Part shown: positions 21,516 to 31,572 of the stretch, one piece after another
Position numbering within the stretch: position 1 is the first letter of the stretch
Layout of the letters: the number at the start of each line of letters is the position of its first letter
Assembly (NCBI GenBank): GCA_038093975.1
Contig: JBBPTG010000014.1
Coordinates: 1-64,000 of the forward strand
DNA length: 64,000 bases
Source: Chalciporus piperatus
Taxonomy: Eukaryota; Basidiomycota; Agaricomycetes; Boletales; Boletaceae
Direction of reading: 5' to 3'
Made by a program: the position numbers and the translations under genes
Notes under the pieces: generated by a model
What the model saw: only the letters and a program-made list of their open reading frames with translations
Told to the model about the DNA's origin: nothing
Database searches by the model: none

Positions 21516-21989
21516 CTCGTTCTAGCACGTCGCAGTTGGGAACAAGAGGTGCAGGTGCTCGAATGTCTGATACTGCCAGTGCCATGTGGTCTTGGGATGG
21601 CGCACTTCAAGTTCCCAAAATAGAACCCAATGCCAGTGTCACATCTGCACATCGCGAGTTGATGATACGCTAGTCAGTGTACGAATTGTGGTAGACTCAC
21701 CGTGAACCCAACGAACTAGTGCAGCTCTTCAATCGCATCAAGTCGCACCCACATCTCGTCGTCACCATTCTGATCGCAGCGGGTCGATTCCATGGGTACG
21801 GGGTAACTACTGGCTAAAAGACACAGACACGATTCGCCTGAAAGAACAGGAGAACGACAACCAGTTAGCATTCCTTACCACAATGCTAGGTGAATCGTTT
21901 CCCAAGTCAAAGAAGTGAGCATGTACACACTCATAACACGTGTCGAATTACTCCATCACTTATCTTTCGTTCTGGTTAGAAATTCTAAG

Positions 21990-22369
21990 CGATCTTTGTA
22001 TGTCATGCTCAGATGTTATAGACATCGTCACGTCGCCTAAGGAAGGCGTTCACGATGCCATGGTCATCCGCATGGTCAGCCCCTTCCCCACACAAAGTTG
22101 CCGACCATGCTACACGTGAGACCGCACACCTCCACCCTGAAATCGATTATTCTATGCATCTCGTGCTTTCTCCTCAAGATTGCAAACTTGGTGGGTCCCC
22201 AAATTTACTTTGTTCTCCGACCATCGAACGTGGTTGAGGGGAACGACACCCCTTGAGCAGCATGAGGCTCATTCCAAAGCAATATATCTCAATTTACACT
22301 CCCCGGGACGACGAAGAGCTAGACGTCGTTGAACGAATCTTTGTAGTAAGCATTGGATACATGCATTAG
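21990..22369 (+). pseudogene. Broken luciferase-like gene
   Basis: Fragments align to the neighbouring luciferase-like gene but in broken frames. They are VHDAMVIRMVSPFPTQ, then after a frameshift near 22095 HATRETAHLHPEIDYSMHLV and LSPQDCK. After an intron-like gap (22192-22240) come GERHPLSSMRLIPKQYISIY, TPRDDEELDVVERIF and SIGYMH before a stop. The residues between the DCK and GERHPL blocks (a VIEKGW-like stretch) are missing. The N-terminal membrane segment is not clearly present; a possible trace near 21720-21780 reads LFNRIKSHPHLVVTILIAAG. It ends 154 bp from the end of the intact gene on the other strand. Confidence 0.7.
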
Positions 22370-22523
22370 GTGCATGGGCGGCAAGAAGGATGTTAACTGA
22401 AGGTTCGATGGGAGATTGTTTTACATCGAAGTTTTTACACGGGCACAATTATAGGGCAATTTGGATCGGATATCTTTCCTTCTCATCCAGTAAAACAGCT
22501 CTTGTCCAGACCTCTCGAAATGC

Positions 22524-23398
22524 TCACTTGACCACATGAGTGTTTGCCATATAGCCGATTGCAGCACGCATGCATCGCTCCACCATCTCCAACTCGTCGT
22601 CGTCACGCGGTGCGTAGAGCATCAGGTACTCCTTGGGGAGGAAATGCGAACCGGCCAGAGGATGCCGCTCAGCCCAACCTTTCTCGATGACTTCACGAGA
22701 AAAATCGTCAGTTCACACTCAAAAGCGCGGGGGATGCGACTTACCTGTCTTACAGTCCTGTGGCGACATGGTGGCATGGAGACTAAAATCTTTTCCGCGG
22801 TGGATATGGCAAATTTCGCGGCGCGCTTTGTCGGCAGGTACGTGAGGGGATGGCAGGGACTCGTTGATAACAAGTGCTGGATGAATACGCTCGAAACGCG
22901 AAGGGACGTCAGACACCAACGTCGGATTATTTGCCGCGAGCGAGTCAAAAATGGCGATGAGACGCTTCGTAAATCAATTAGCGTTGCGCGAGGTCAAATA
23001 AGGGTTACTTGTCCACATACCTGCTGCATCGCTGAGGGCGCATATCTATCCAATTGACGTGACGGGAACACATGCCAGCTTATCTTTGGGCGGTCACCTC
23101 TCCGCTCTTTGACTTCACCACTGCCCAGAAAGCTGTCTTTATTCGAATCTAGATCATATTGCCTGGTTGACAACGTCTCTCTGGAAAATGGTTTGCGGTA
23201 CAGGGCACAGAGCCAACCGTATACATTGTATGGCAACCCTCCTGGTCCCATAGCAAGGTAAGCATCATAATTTGAGACTGCCCATCGGGCGGTGAGAGAG
23301 AGAGTGACGATGGAGATGAGGAGACGAGAGTGCTTTCGGAGAATCGCCACCAAAGGCTGAACTTCCTCCAGAGGGAATGTCGAAGGGAGCATTGTCAC
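22524..23398 (-). CDS. Fungal luciferase-like protein (luciferase-domain family)
   Basis: Three exons encode about 240 residues. The N terminus (MTMLPSTFPLEEVQPLVAIL) leads into a hydrophobic, probably membrane-anchoring segment and then VSNYDAYLAMGPGGLPYNVY. In fungal luciferase (Luz) a segment ending ...VGPSYAPQN sits at the same place. The C-terminal exons carry RREICHIHRGKDFSLHATMS, PQDCK, VIEKGWAERHPLAGSHFLPK and YLMLYAPRDDDELEMVERCM, then AAIGYMAN. This is the family fingerprint. Fungal luciferase oxidises 3-hydroxyhispidin to emit light, but homologues are widespread in dark fungi and their function there is unknown. None of the partner genes (hispidin synthase, hispidin-3-hydroxylase) is visible in this window. 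The splice junctions are inferred by eye; the last (TGTAAGACAG|GTAAGT) is strong. Confidence 0.82.
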
Positions 23399-24350
23399 CC
23401 CAGCCTTGACGCGGAACAGTGCGAAGGGCTAAACCACGACGGAGTGAGAGAGGTAAAATCATTTATCTTTTGGCGCGGCCTGACTAAGACTAATACCCGT
23501 GTTTGAGCAGGCGGCCGTTGGCAGAAACGCCATGCACCCTGATGGTTCCGCCCCTCCCACCGGTGCATGCGCAAGCCGGGGCGGCCAGCATAATTTCTCA
23601 TCCCGTGGCGGGCGCGGAGGAGCTAATAAATCCCTCTAAATCCTCACTGGTGTTCCGAGAGCGATATTTTTGGTGCTGCTCCGAAAGTGCGATCATGATG
23701 GTATGTACGGCTCTCCGTCAGTGAGGAGAGGATTGTTGGCCATGGCCGATAAGTAGCGGGAAAACAGTCGACTTGCTTTGACCGCAGAGCAAGAGCAATT
23801 GATAGGATAGTCATCCCACGCGTCCGGGGAGCTGTACTTCATTCAGGTATACACAGAGGAAGACAGATATCCGACGCAATGGAATGAGGGACTAACGCTG
23901 TCGGTTTTCAACAGGGTAGTCATTAGGTACAGAACCCCAGTTGTGTGCGGGAGGATATGATAACGGAATGATTTTTTCGTCATGATTCTGTCTTCCGAGG
24001 AAGCAAGCACGTGAAAGTGTGTCCAGAATCACCTGATTTCAAGACGGGGTACCAGCCTCTTCTCCCGTCGTAAGGCTCTATGAACTTTGAAGCGACAGAG
24101 TTTGGACAGGGTTTTGCCTTTGAGTGATTCAATGAATGAATGGACGCGCTAATGGCGAGAAATGAGTGAATTGGATTTTATTTATTTATTATCTCTAAAT
24201 TTGTTAGTATTACGGTCAAAATGCGCAGCAATTACTAATACTATTAGTTGTTGGAAAGTAACTGTCTCAGTGTCTAGACGGTACTCGCTGCCTTCCCAAG
24301 TCTTTCCACCACTCGAACACTCTCCGGCTCTCCTTAGGGCCATTTATGAA
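23399..24350. other. Intergenic, no supported gene
   Basis: This lies between the divergently transcribed luciferase-like gene and the first small-subunit gene. The frames present are short and show no family pattern. An AT-rich stretch near 24170-24250 is the only compositional feature noticed. Confidence 0.5.
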
Positions 24351-24684
24351 ATGTTGAGGAACTACCTATCGCGTCAACGGACAAAGTTTGAGGCCACTCT
24401 TGCATTCTCCATGCTGGAACCTTGGGAAAAGATTCTATCCTGTAAGTAGTCCTTGTCCTGCGGTCATGTCAAGTGCTGGACCTTTGGACGAGAAAATCTC
24501 ACAAAGGCTTACAGTGTCCATTTTCACCTTTTTCACGTTTCTCGTCGTGTCCGGGCTCTACCAATATTTGCCACTGCACGTCTCAATCATGCGAGAACGG
24601 GCCGAGTACTACCTGTGGGGTCAAGATGGCGATGACCGGTTGCTGCGACATTTTGTTGACCCTTCGAGGATGCTGGAGCTATGA
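24351..24684 (+). CDS. Serine palmitoyltransferase small subunit-like, copy 1
   Basis: A tiny two-exon gene of about 90 residues. Exon 1 reads MLRNYLSRQRTKFEATLAFS, then MLEPWEKILS. The intron is GTAAGT...TTACAG, and exon 2 starts TGTCCATTTTCACC. Exon 2 encodes a hydrophobic segment SIFTFFTFLVVSGLYQYLPL, followed by the amphipathic RERAEYYLWGQDG, and ends at RMLEL. The LEPWEKIL motif followed by a membrane segment and a Tyr/Trp-rich tail is the pattern of ssSPT (SPT_ssu-like) proteins, which activate the serine palmitoyltransferase complex in the ER at the first step of sphingolipid synthesis. The start was chosen because the preceding ATG (24346) hits a stop at once. A tandem paralogue follows 386 bp downstream. 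Confidence 0.75.
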
Positions 24685-25070
24685 TATCGGCTGAAGTTAC
24701 GTGACGGTAAGTCTTGATTATCTCCCCTGGTTCAGCAATAATGAACAGTAGACAGCGTCTCGTTTGTATACTGAAGTATCTCTCAGATACTCTTGATTGC
24801 AACGACCTTATATCCACCTCTACCTATTCCCCAAGACTGTAATGCATATATTCTACTGACTTTTCGCTCTGCATTCATGCTTGTTGATCAGTGTGAGGGG
24901 TCACGTGATACCGACATACAACCGAATATTAATATTGTTGACATCTCCACGTTTTCTTGACAATCTGCATCTCACGGGCTTCTCGATAAAAATAACATTT
25001 TGCAAGTATCTCCTCCACTCCCACCGACTTTGACCTGTGCCATCACTTACCTGTCGCTGCTTCTGCTATT

Positions 25071-25408
25071 ATGCATGACTCTAACCGCATAAGAAACTAC
25101 CTCTGGAGACGCAAGTTGGTCATAGAAACCACATTTGCCATAAATGCCTTGGAACCTTGGGAGAAACTCATATATTGTATGCGCCATGTGTCCGCTTTCT
25201 GTTCCGTCCACTAACTCATCGTGTTCTATGACGAAAAGTCTCCGTCTTATCTCTCCTAGCCTTCCTCCTCTTCAGAGGCATATGCCGTATATTTCCTTCT
25301 CAGCTTTTCGTGCTACAACAACGGGCATCGTATTACCTGTGGGGGCATGAAGGAGATGTACGTTTTATGAGACCCTGGGTTACTCCTCCAGCGGTCAAGG
25401 ATTTGTGA
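25071..25408 (+). CDS. Serine palmitoyltransferase small subunit-like, copy 2
   Basis: A paralogue of the gene at 24351-24684 with the same two-exon plan. Exon 1 reads MHDSNRIRNYLWRRKLVIET, then NALEPWEKLIY. An intron starts at TATT|GTATGC and ends AAAG. Exon 2 gives SVLSLLAFLLFRGICRIFPS, then QQRASYYLWGHEGD, ending VKDL before a stop. Intron position and tail length match copy 1 (LWGHEGD against LWGQDGD). The proteins clearly differ in the membrane segment, so this is an old duplication and not a recent copy. Two active ssSPT genes side by side would be unusual for fungi, which generally have one. Confidence 0.72.
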
Positions 25409-26728
25409 CGCCTTTTTTTTCGGGCTCGAGGATGTGAGTACACGTTCACTTTCTGTCACTCCCTGTCTTAAACTCCAGCCCACCCCAGTGACCGTCTATC
25501 TTCTAGTTTTCTTAATGTTGTATCATCCCCCCCTCGATTAAGCCTTTCAAAACGACTCCCCTTCATGACCTGTTATTCACGCCCTGTGACCCCTATACGC
25601 CTGATCACTCGATTTTTCAAACACGTCCAGTGACGCTCTCGACGTTTCGCCCTTGGAATACTATCTGCCCGCTCAGCCCCATCCCCAAGCGCCTCGACAT
25701 TGACTACAGATACGCTAACAATGCGTTCCTAGTCCAGACGTACAACATGCACAGGATATTACTGATATTATCCTCATTTTTTGAACTCCATTTGGAAACT
25801 GTCAACTTGCCTGTGCTACGGAAGAAATTGAGGTGGGCTGAATCTGCCACTATAATGTCGCCGACGTCTTTCATCACGTTTCATGCCATAATTTTCAAAT
25901 GCCCCGGATGCGCGTGGATCAGGCGAGGCTTCGAGCTCAAGGCTTGCAATTGATGCGACGTGTTTTTCGTTCAACCCTCCACCTTGAAGGCTACCATTCG
26001 TGTTTTGATCGCGGCTGTGCGAAAACCAGGCGATGCATCGGAGAGCGTTCAAAAGGGTCATTAAACCTTCTCTGTGCACGTACGAATGCCAAGCATCTGT
26101 CAAGTTGTTTGTCTCTGTGAGTATGTCCTTTGACCTCAGTACCAGTCGTCGTGAATGTATATATATTGCTACGTATAGGATTATAGCCTCTGCGATACGT
26201 TCTAAGAAAATGCATGTGATCGTAGCCATCAAGGTATGATATATGATACTTGTACAGTTGCAGGTTCGTAAATGATGCAATGCACGTGAAATATGCTTGA
26301 ACGTCAACCTGGTTCCCCAAGTTGAGGTAAAAAAAGAGAACCAACGATATGTCAAGAACTGGAAGCCATGCGATGCCTAGTAGGCTTGAAGTGTCTATCG
26401 CAAGTCGGAATAAGTTACGGAGGGCGAAGCGAACTCGTACGAATGGTTACGATTAACGGATAAACTATATGCGTTCGAATGGCGTGAAAAGGCTCCGTGG
26501 GTTGAATATGCGATAGGTTGGACGTGATAAAGGAATACGAGCCATGCTGAAGGGTGAGAAAATTGCTCGTGAAGGGAGATCCGATGAAACGCGGTCCCAA
26601 GTCGTGGAGCGGGGGCATTGGACAAGGACCGGTCCCTGTCACCATCGTTACGATTATAGCGGAGGAGTGACCCAAGCGGGTGAGATAGTCATGGATCGAA
26701 GCGGAATAATCATGGGCCGTGCAGCGGG
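25409..26728. other. Intergenic, no supported gene
   Basis: This holds the 3' flank of the small-subunit gene and the 3' flank of the calcium ATPase. A 179-codon minus-strand frame (25816-26355) lacks any domain or splice support, and a 107-codon plus-strand frame (25630-25953) is also without match. I treat both as chance. Confidence 0.5.
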
Positions 26729-29700
26729 TCAAACAGGAGGGGAAGCTGACGACGATGGACGACCACCCCATTTCTGGAAGATCGGGTCGTCCGGTCTCGT
26801 ATCTGGATGGATTTGGAATTTGCCTTCCCAAAGCGCCGCCGACGATTTCGAGGGGTCATAGCGTGCTGGGTCCGAGAGCGTACCATGTGTTTGTGGTGCC
26901 CATCCAACGCCAATGGAAGATGCGATCAGCGTCGGGACCATGGTCATGATGGAAGGGCTAGACGAACAAGGTCAGTATGCAGAAGAAAAAGTCAGTTGGA
27001 CGGAAGACGAACAGGGGAACTCGGCGGTCTTCTTGTACACGCGCTGAACGGCTCTTCCAGACGAACGACGATGACCGCAGACGGCCACCGCGAAGATTCG
27101 CAAAGGTCGCAAGATTATCGCGCACGAGTTCGATGGCCTCATTCCATTCCGCGTCGGGTCTGACCGTCGGAAGTTCTTGGGGACTAGGAAGAAGCCGGAC
27201 GGCAATAAATAATCGTTCAAATGGCTTGTTTGGTAGCAAACGGATGAGGGCTCCCAAGGGGATCGAAACCAAGCCAAGCGCAACGGAAACACCCCATTCG
27301 AGACCGCCGATACGTGTAACCTGGAAGGCAGCACCACCAACAAACACGATGATGATCTGAACAACGAACTCTGTGACAAGGGGTTAATTGGGAACACAGT
27401 AAGAAAAATAGAGTAGTCACCGATGAGCGTGATCACAATAAAGTAGTGGTTGTTCAGAATGCCTTCGAAGATGTTGAGCTTGCGGTCCAATCGTCTCGAA
27501 TTGATGGAATTGAATATTTGCGCAAACACGAAGATGTTAAACACCACGGTTTGCACGACTGTGTTATTCCCAGAGGTGTTCTCAAGGCCGAGAATCTGCA
27601 GACCGAAGAAGTGGAAAATGAGAGTGACGATGATTTGATATGTTGACTGGAAGAGTATTTGCTTGTACATATCGACGGTGAACAGAGGTGCGGTGAGCTT
27701 ATCGGGATGTCGGTCGAGGAGAGCAGGAGACGCAGGATCTGTAGCCAACGCGAGCGCAGCGAACGTGTCCATGATGATGTTGATCCAGAGCAATTGAACG
27801 GCAGATAACGCAGAAGTCTCCGATGACGAGACGATGGCCGTAACAGATGTAACGACGACAGCAGTGACGTTTGTGGAAATCTGAAACTGCAGGAATTTGC
27901 GCACAGCATCATTGACGCAGCGACCCCACATGATGGCCTTTACGATCGAAGCGAAGTTGTCGTCCATGAGGATGACATCCGAAGCATCTTTCGCCACCTC
28001 AGTGCCAGCGATACCCATCGAGAAACCGACGTGCGCGGTTTTGAGTGCAGGTCCGTCGTTTGTACCATCCCCGGTGACGCCGACGATTTCGCCGAGAGAG
28101 CGCAGCTTTTCAACGAGGATCTTCTTGTCTTCGGGAGAAGAACGGGCAAGGACCTGAAGCCTAGGCAGGATTTCCAGCATTTCCTTGTCGTTGAGCCGAC
28201 GGAATACTGGTCCTTCCATGATGATACCGCCGGGGGTAAAGATGCCACATTGCGAAGCAATTGAACGGGCAGTGAGCACGTTGTCGCCGGTGCACATTTT
28301 GACAACAACACCAGCCTTCTGGCAATCCGCAACTGCCTGTCGAACGCCTTCCCGAAGCGGATCTTCGATACCAACAATGCCGATGAGAGTAAGGCTCCGT
28401 GCAAGTTGTTCATATGGTATCTGAGAAGCGATGAAAACTCGAAAAGGCAAAGCCAAACTACCGTACCTCTTCATCCACGTTCAGGATCAAGCCCGGGGGA
28501 GGCCATGACGGGAAATCACGGTAACAAACGGCGATGGTGCGCAATGACTGGTTGGCGTAAAATATGATCGTGCGGGAGACGTTGATATCAGAAGCATTGT
28601 CAATCTCCGCAGTTTCCACAGGTGCATCTGTGCAAGAGTCTTGACTGCCAGACGATGAAACCACAACGTGGCGAGTGCACAGCTTCGTAAGGATCTCGCT
28701 GGCACCCTTCACGTACAGTCGATGGGTGCCATCATCCAGCTTCACGACGACCCCCATGGCTTTGCGGTCGCTAGAGAATGGAATCATCTGTACCACGTCA
28801 GCTGTATCACGCGTCTCCTTGAAATGAGGCCAATCGAGCTCCCTGGCGAAACCCAGGAGCGCAGTCTCTGTTTTGCTACCAACGAAGACACGTTCGCCCG
28901 TGATGGGGTCGTCGTCCTCGAAGGCAGTAGAGTTGATAGCAATGGCGGCATTAAACAGTTTGCAGAGGGGAGGGGAGAGGACGTTATTGAGTTGACCTTG
29001 GTCAACAGAAAAGTCCTGGGTGTGGGCAGATACTATCTTCGAGTCTGAACTCGTACGAGAACGGTTCTCTTCGTCGGCGTTGGTCCTGGCATGGTTGTGC
29101 TCAAGCTGACGTGCGAATTTGGCGTGAATACCGATTGACCCGGCGACGACGGACATGACGTTTTGGGTGAGAGTCCCGGTCTTGTCGGTACAAATGACAG
29201 AGGCATTTGCCATAGTCTCACACGATCCAAGTACACGCACAAGAAGTTTTTCCTTTGTCATGCGCTTGGTAGCGAACGCGAGCGCGAGGGTGACGGCAAG
29301 AGGAAGACCTAGCGCAGGTGTCAGTACACGACCGCGTCACTCACAACGAGTGTAACCCACCCTCAGGGACTGCGACTACCACCAGGGTGACAGAGATTAT
29401 GAGGATCTGCGCGAATGCCATGCCGTTTTGGCTCGCGGTTCTGGATAAATCGAATCAGAGTCAGGCACGGTAGTACGGCTCTGGCAGGGCGACTCGCCTC
29501 GGGGGATTCCCAGTACCAAGTTGCACAAAGAAGCGAATCATGAGAGCAATAAAAAGGATGATGCCTGCTATACTTCCAATTTTTGCAATAAGCTCAGCAA
29601 GGAGATTGAGTTTCACTTGCAACGGGGTATTCTCAGCGTCAGTGCGCAAGGCTGACACGACGTCAGGCTTCTCAAAGGGAGGGAAGGAGATTCACCACGC

Positions 29701-31572
29701 ACCCATCATGATTCGCCCATTGAAACTGTTCGGCCCAACTGCGACAACAACGTAGCGCCCAACACCCTCCAATACTTTGCTGCCGCTAATGATGAAACAA
29801 TCCAAATGCGCAGATGTGGGGTGAGTAGTCTTTGACGGTGCCCCTCCGAGGGTGTCCTCATCTCCGGTGTGTCTGCCGCCTTGTGGGTCTTTCAAAGCCA
29901 GGCAGGCTAGATATGACGCCTTTTTAATGGCGTCTGCCTCGCCAGTGGCGGCCGACTCGTCGCACTTAACATTATAGCCCGAGAGGAAGATACCGTCGCA
30001 GGGGACCACTTCGCCCGGTTCTAGTAATGCAATATCACCCACCACCACCTCCTGCGAGATTCTGGCTGTGAGGGAAGAGTATGTACTTGAACGAGCGACA
30101 TACCTTGATGTCGATGGCATGCTCTACACCGTTCCGGATGACTTTGACGGTACGTTCGTCCTTCTTTTCATTGAGCGCCTTGAACTGACGTTCCTTCTGC
30201 CAGTCATTGAGAGAGCCAACAACAACCTGCAATCAAAGTGAACACCGCGATACTGACGAAAACGGAACGATAACTTACGACGATGAGAATGGCGATAATG
30301 ATTGCAACACCTTCAACCCAGTCCACAGGCGGTTCGCCAGGTGGAAGCGTCGTCCCTAAGTCTTGAAAGAGGCCGAGTGCCAATGATACGACCGCAGCGA
30401 TGCATAATAAAACCTGTAAAACTGTTACCAGGAATCCAACGGGTCGAAACGGTACGTTCACGTACCAGAACCTTGTCCTTGAGGGCCAACCACATGAGAC
30501 TGAAGAGAGACTTTATGGGGCGCTGTGGGAGGATATTTTCACCATAAACTCTCTTACGTTCCGCGAAGGACGCATAACGGGGGTCGAGTATTCCATATGC
30601 GTCTGCATTGTCTGCATGAGCGATGAAGGAAGAGGATAGGTCTACGTGACGACCGTGTCTCTGAGAAGCGCCATCGCCAACACCAGGTCTACTGTCGGAT
30701 GGATTCCCACCGCCGTGGTCAGGCACAGAGTGCAGCAGGCCAAGAGTTGGGTGCGTTCCAAGGCCTTTGAGGATGGCGTCGATTCCTCCGAGTGCATGCA
30801 ATGAGTCAAAGTCTTTTGGATCCAGCAAACTGGCAAGCCGTGACGGGTCGAGGGAGAACGGACCAAGGTCAGGTACAGAGTCTTGCGAAGCATCTAAATT
30901 CGTTGACTCGACGGACGGGTGGACATTAGAAGGATTATCGTTGTGCGGTCTATGGATGTCTGCCAAAGGCTGTTCGGTTACATGAGCAGTTTGAAAATTG
31001 TCTTCGGAATAGCCAAATTTGTTGGACTTTGAGTCGCCCAAGATGATGTGTGGAGACGCTATTGTAAGACTTGTGGCATCTGACTTTGGGCGACGAATGG
31101 ATGGGAGATTATATGCATTGCCGCCATGATCTGGTTCAGTTTCGTCGATGGAGCTATGTCCCTCGTGGGAGCTAGCATATGTGGTTGCGCTACCCCTCCT
31201 ACGATGAGGAATATTATCTATTGCAGACGGACTGAGGAGCTGTAGAGAGGTGAACCCGGAACGTTCTTCCGGTTTATTGTCCCTGAGAGCAAGAGAGGTT
31301 GCGAATTGGAGGGAAGACTGGGTTGATAATGTAGGAGACGGGGGAGGAACAATTGAGGCGGTGGATGACACGAAAGTTGTAGAGGGAGATGGGGAGCGGG
31401 GTACATCGAGGGAAGAACGGCGCGAGGAGGGGATTGGGAGCGGGGGATTGGGAGAGAGCAGGTCTGGTGGACCGAGGGGGATGGGGGGCGAGCGACTGTC
31501 GTCGACGAGGGAGATGGTTGAGGATAGATCGGTTGTGACGATCGCTGGTATGGTCGATGGTCCGGGAGTCAT
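26729..31572 (-). CDS. PMC1: PMC1-type P2B calcium-transporting ATPase
   Basis: A large gene of about ten exons for a protein near 1400 residues. The first exon is a long, Ser/Pro-rich tail of about 390 residues (from MTPGPSTIPAIVTTDLSSTI). It then enters the transporter core: YGENILPQRP, LCIAAVVSLALGLFQDLG, GEVVPCDGIFLSGYNVKCDE, SAATGEADAIKK, VAVPEGLPLAVTLALAFATK, the phosphorylation site ICTDKTGTLT, the hinge GVTGDGTNDGPALKTAHVGF, and late membrane helices LLWINIIMDTFAALALATDP. The last exon (26947-26729) ends in KSSAALWEGKFQIHPDTRPD and DDPIFQKW. These are marks of fungal Pmc1, a vacuolar pump that removes cytosolic Ca2+ and works alongside calcineurin signalling. The final intron uses a GTTCGT donor (26948-27000 region), so read-through gives a false tail. 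The core motifs are intact. Confidence 0.92.

Noticed and set aside
22536..23057. A 173-codon plus-strand gene
   Set aside because: It is the antisense shadow of the luciferase-like exons, which have clear family motifs on the minus strand.
10655..23398. A bioluminescence gene cluster (P450 plus luciferase)
   Set aside because: No hispidin synthase, hispidin-3-hydroxylase or caffeylpyruvate hydrolase is visible, the genes between are housekeeping, and the P450s are tied to a different duplicated block.
25816..26355. A 179-codon minus-strand gene downstream of the calcium pump
   Set aside because: No domain, no signal peptide and a biased composition; it lies in the 3' flank of two genes.
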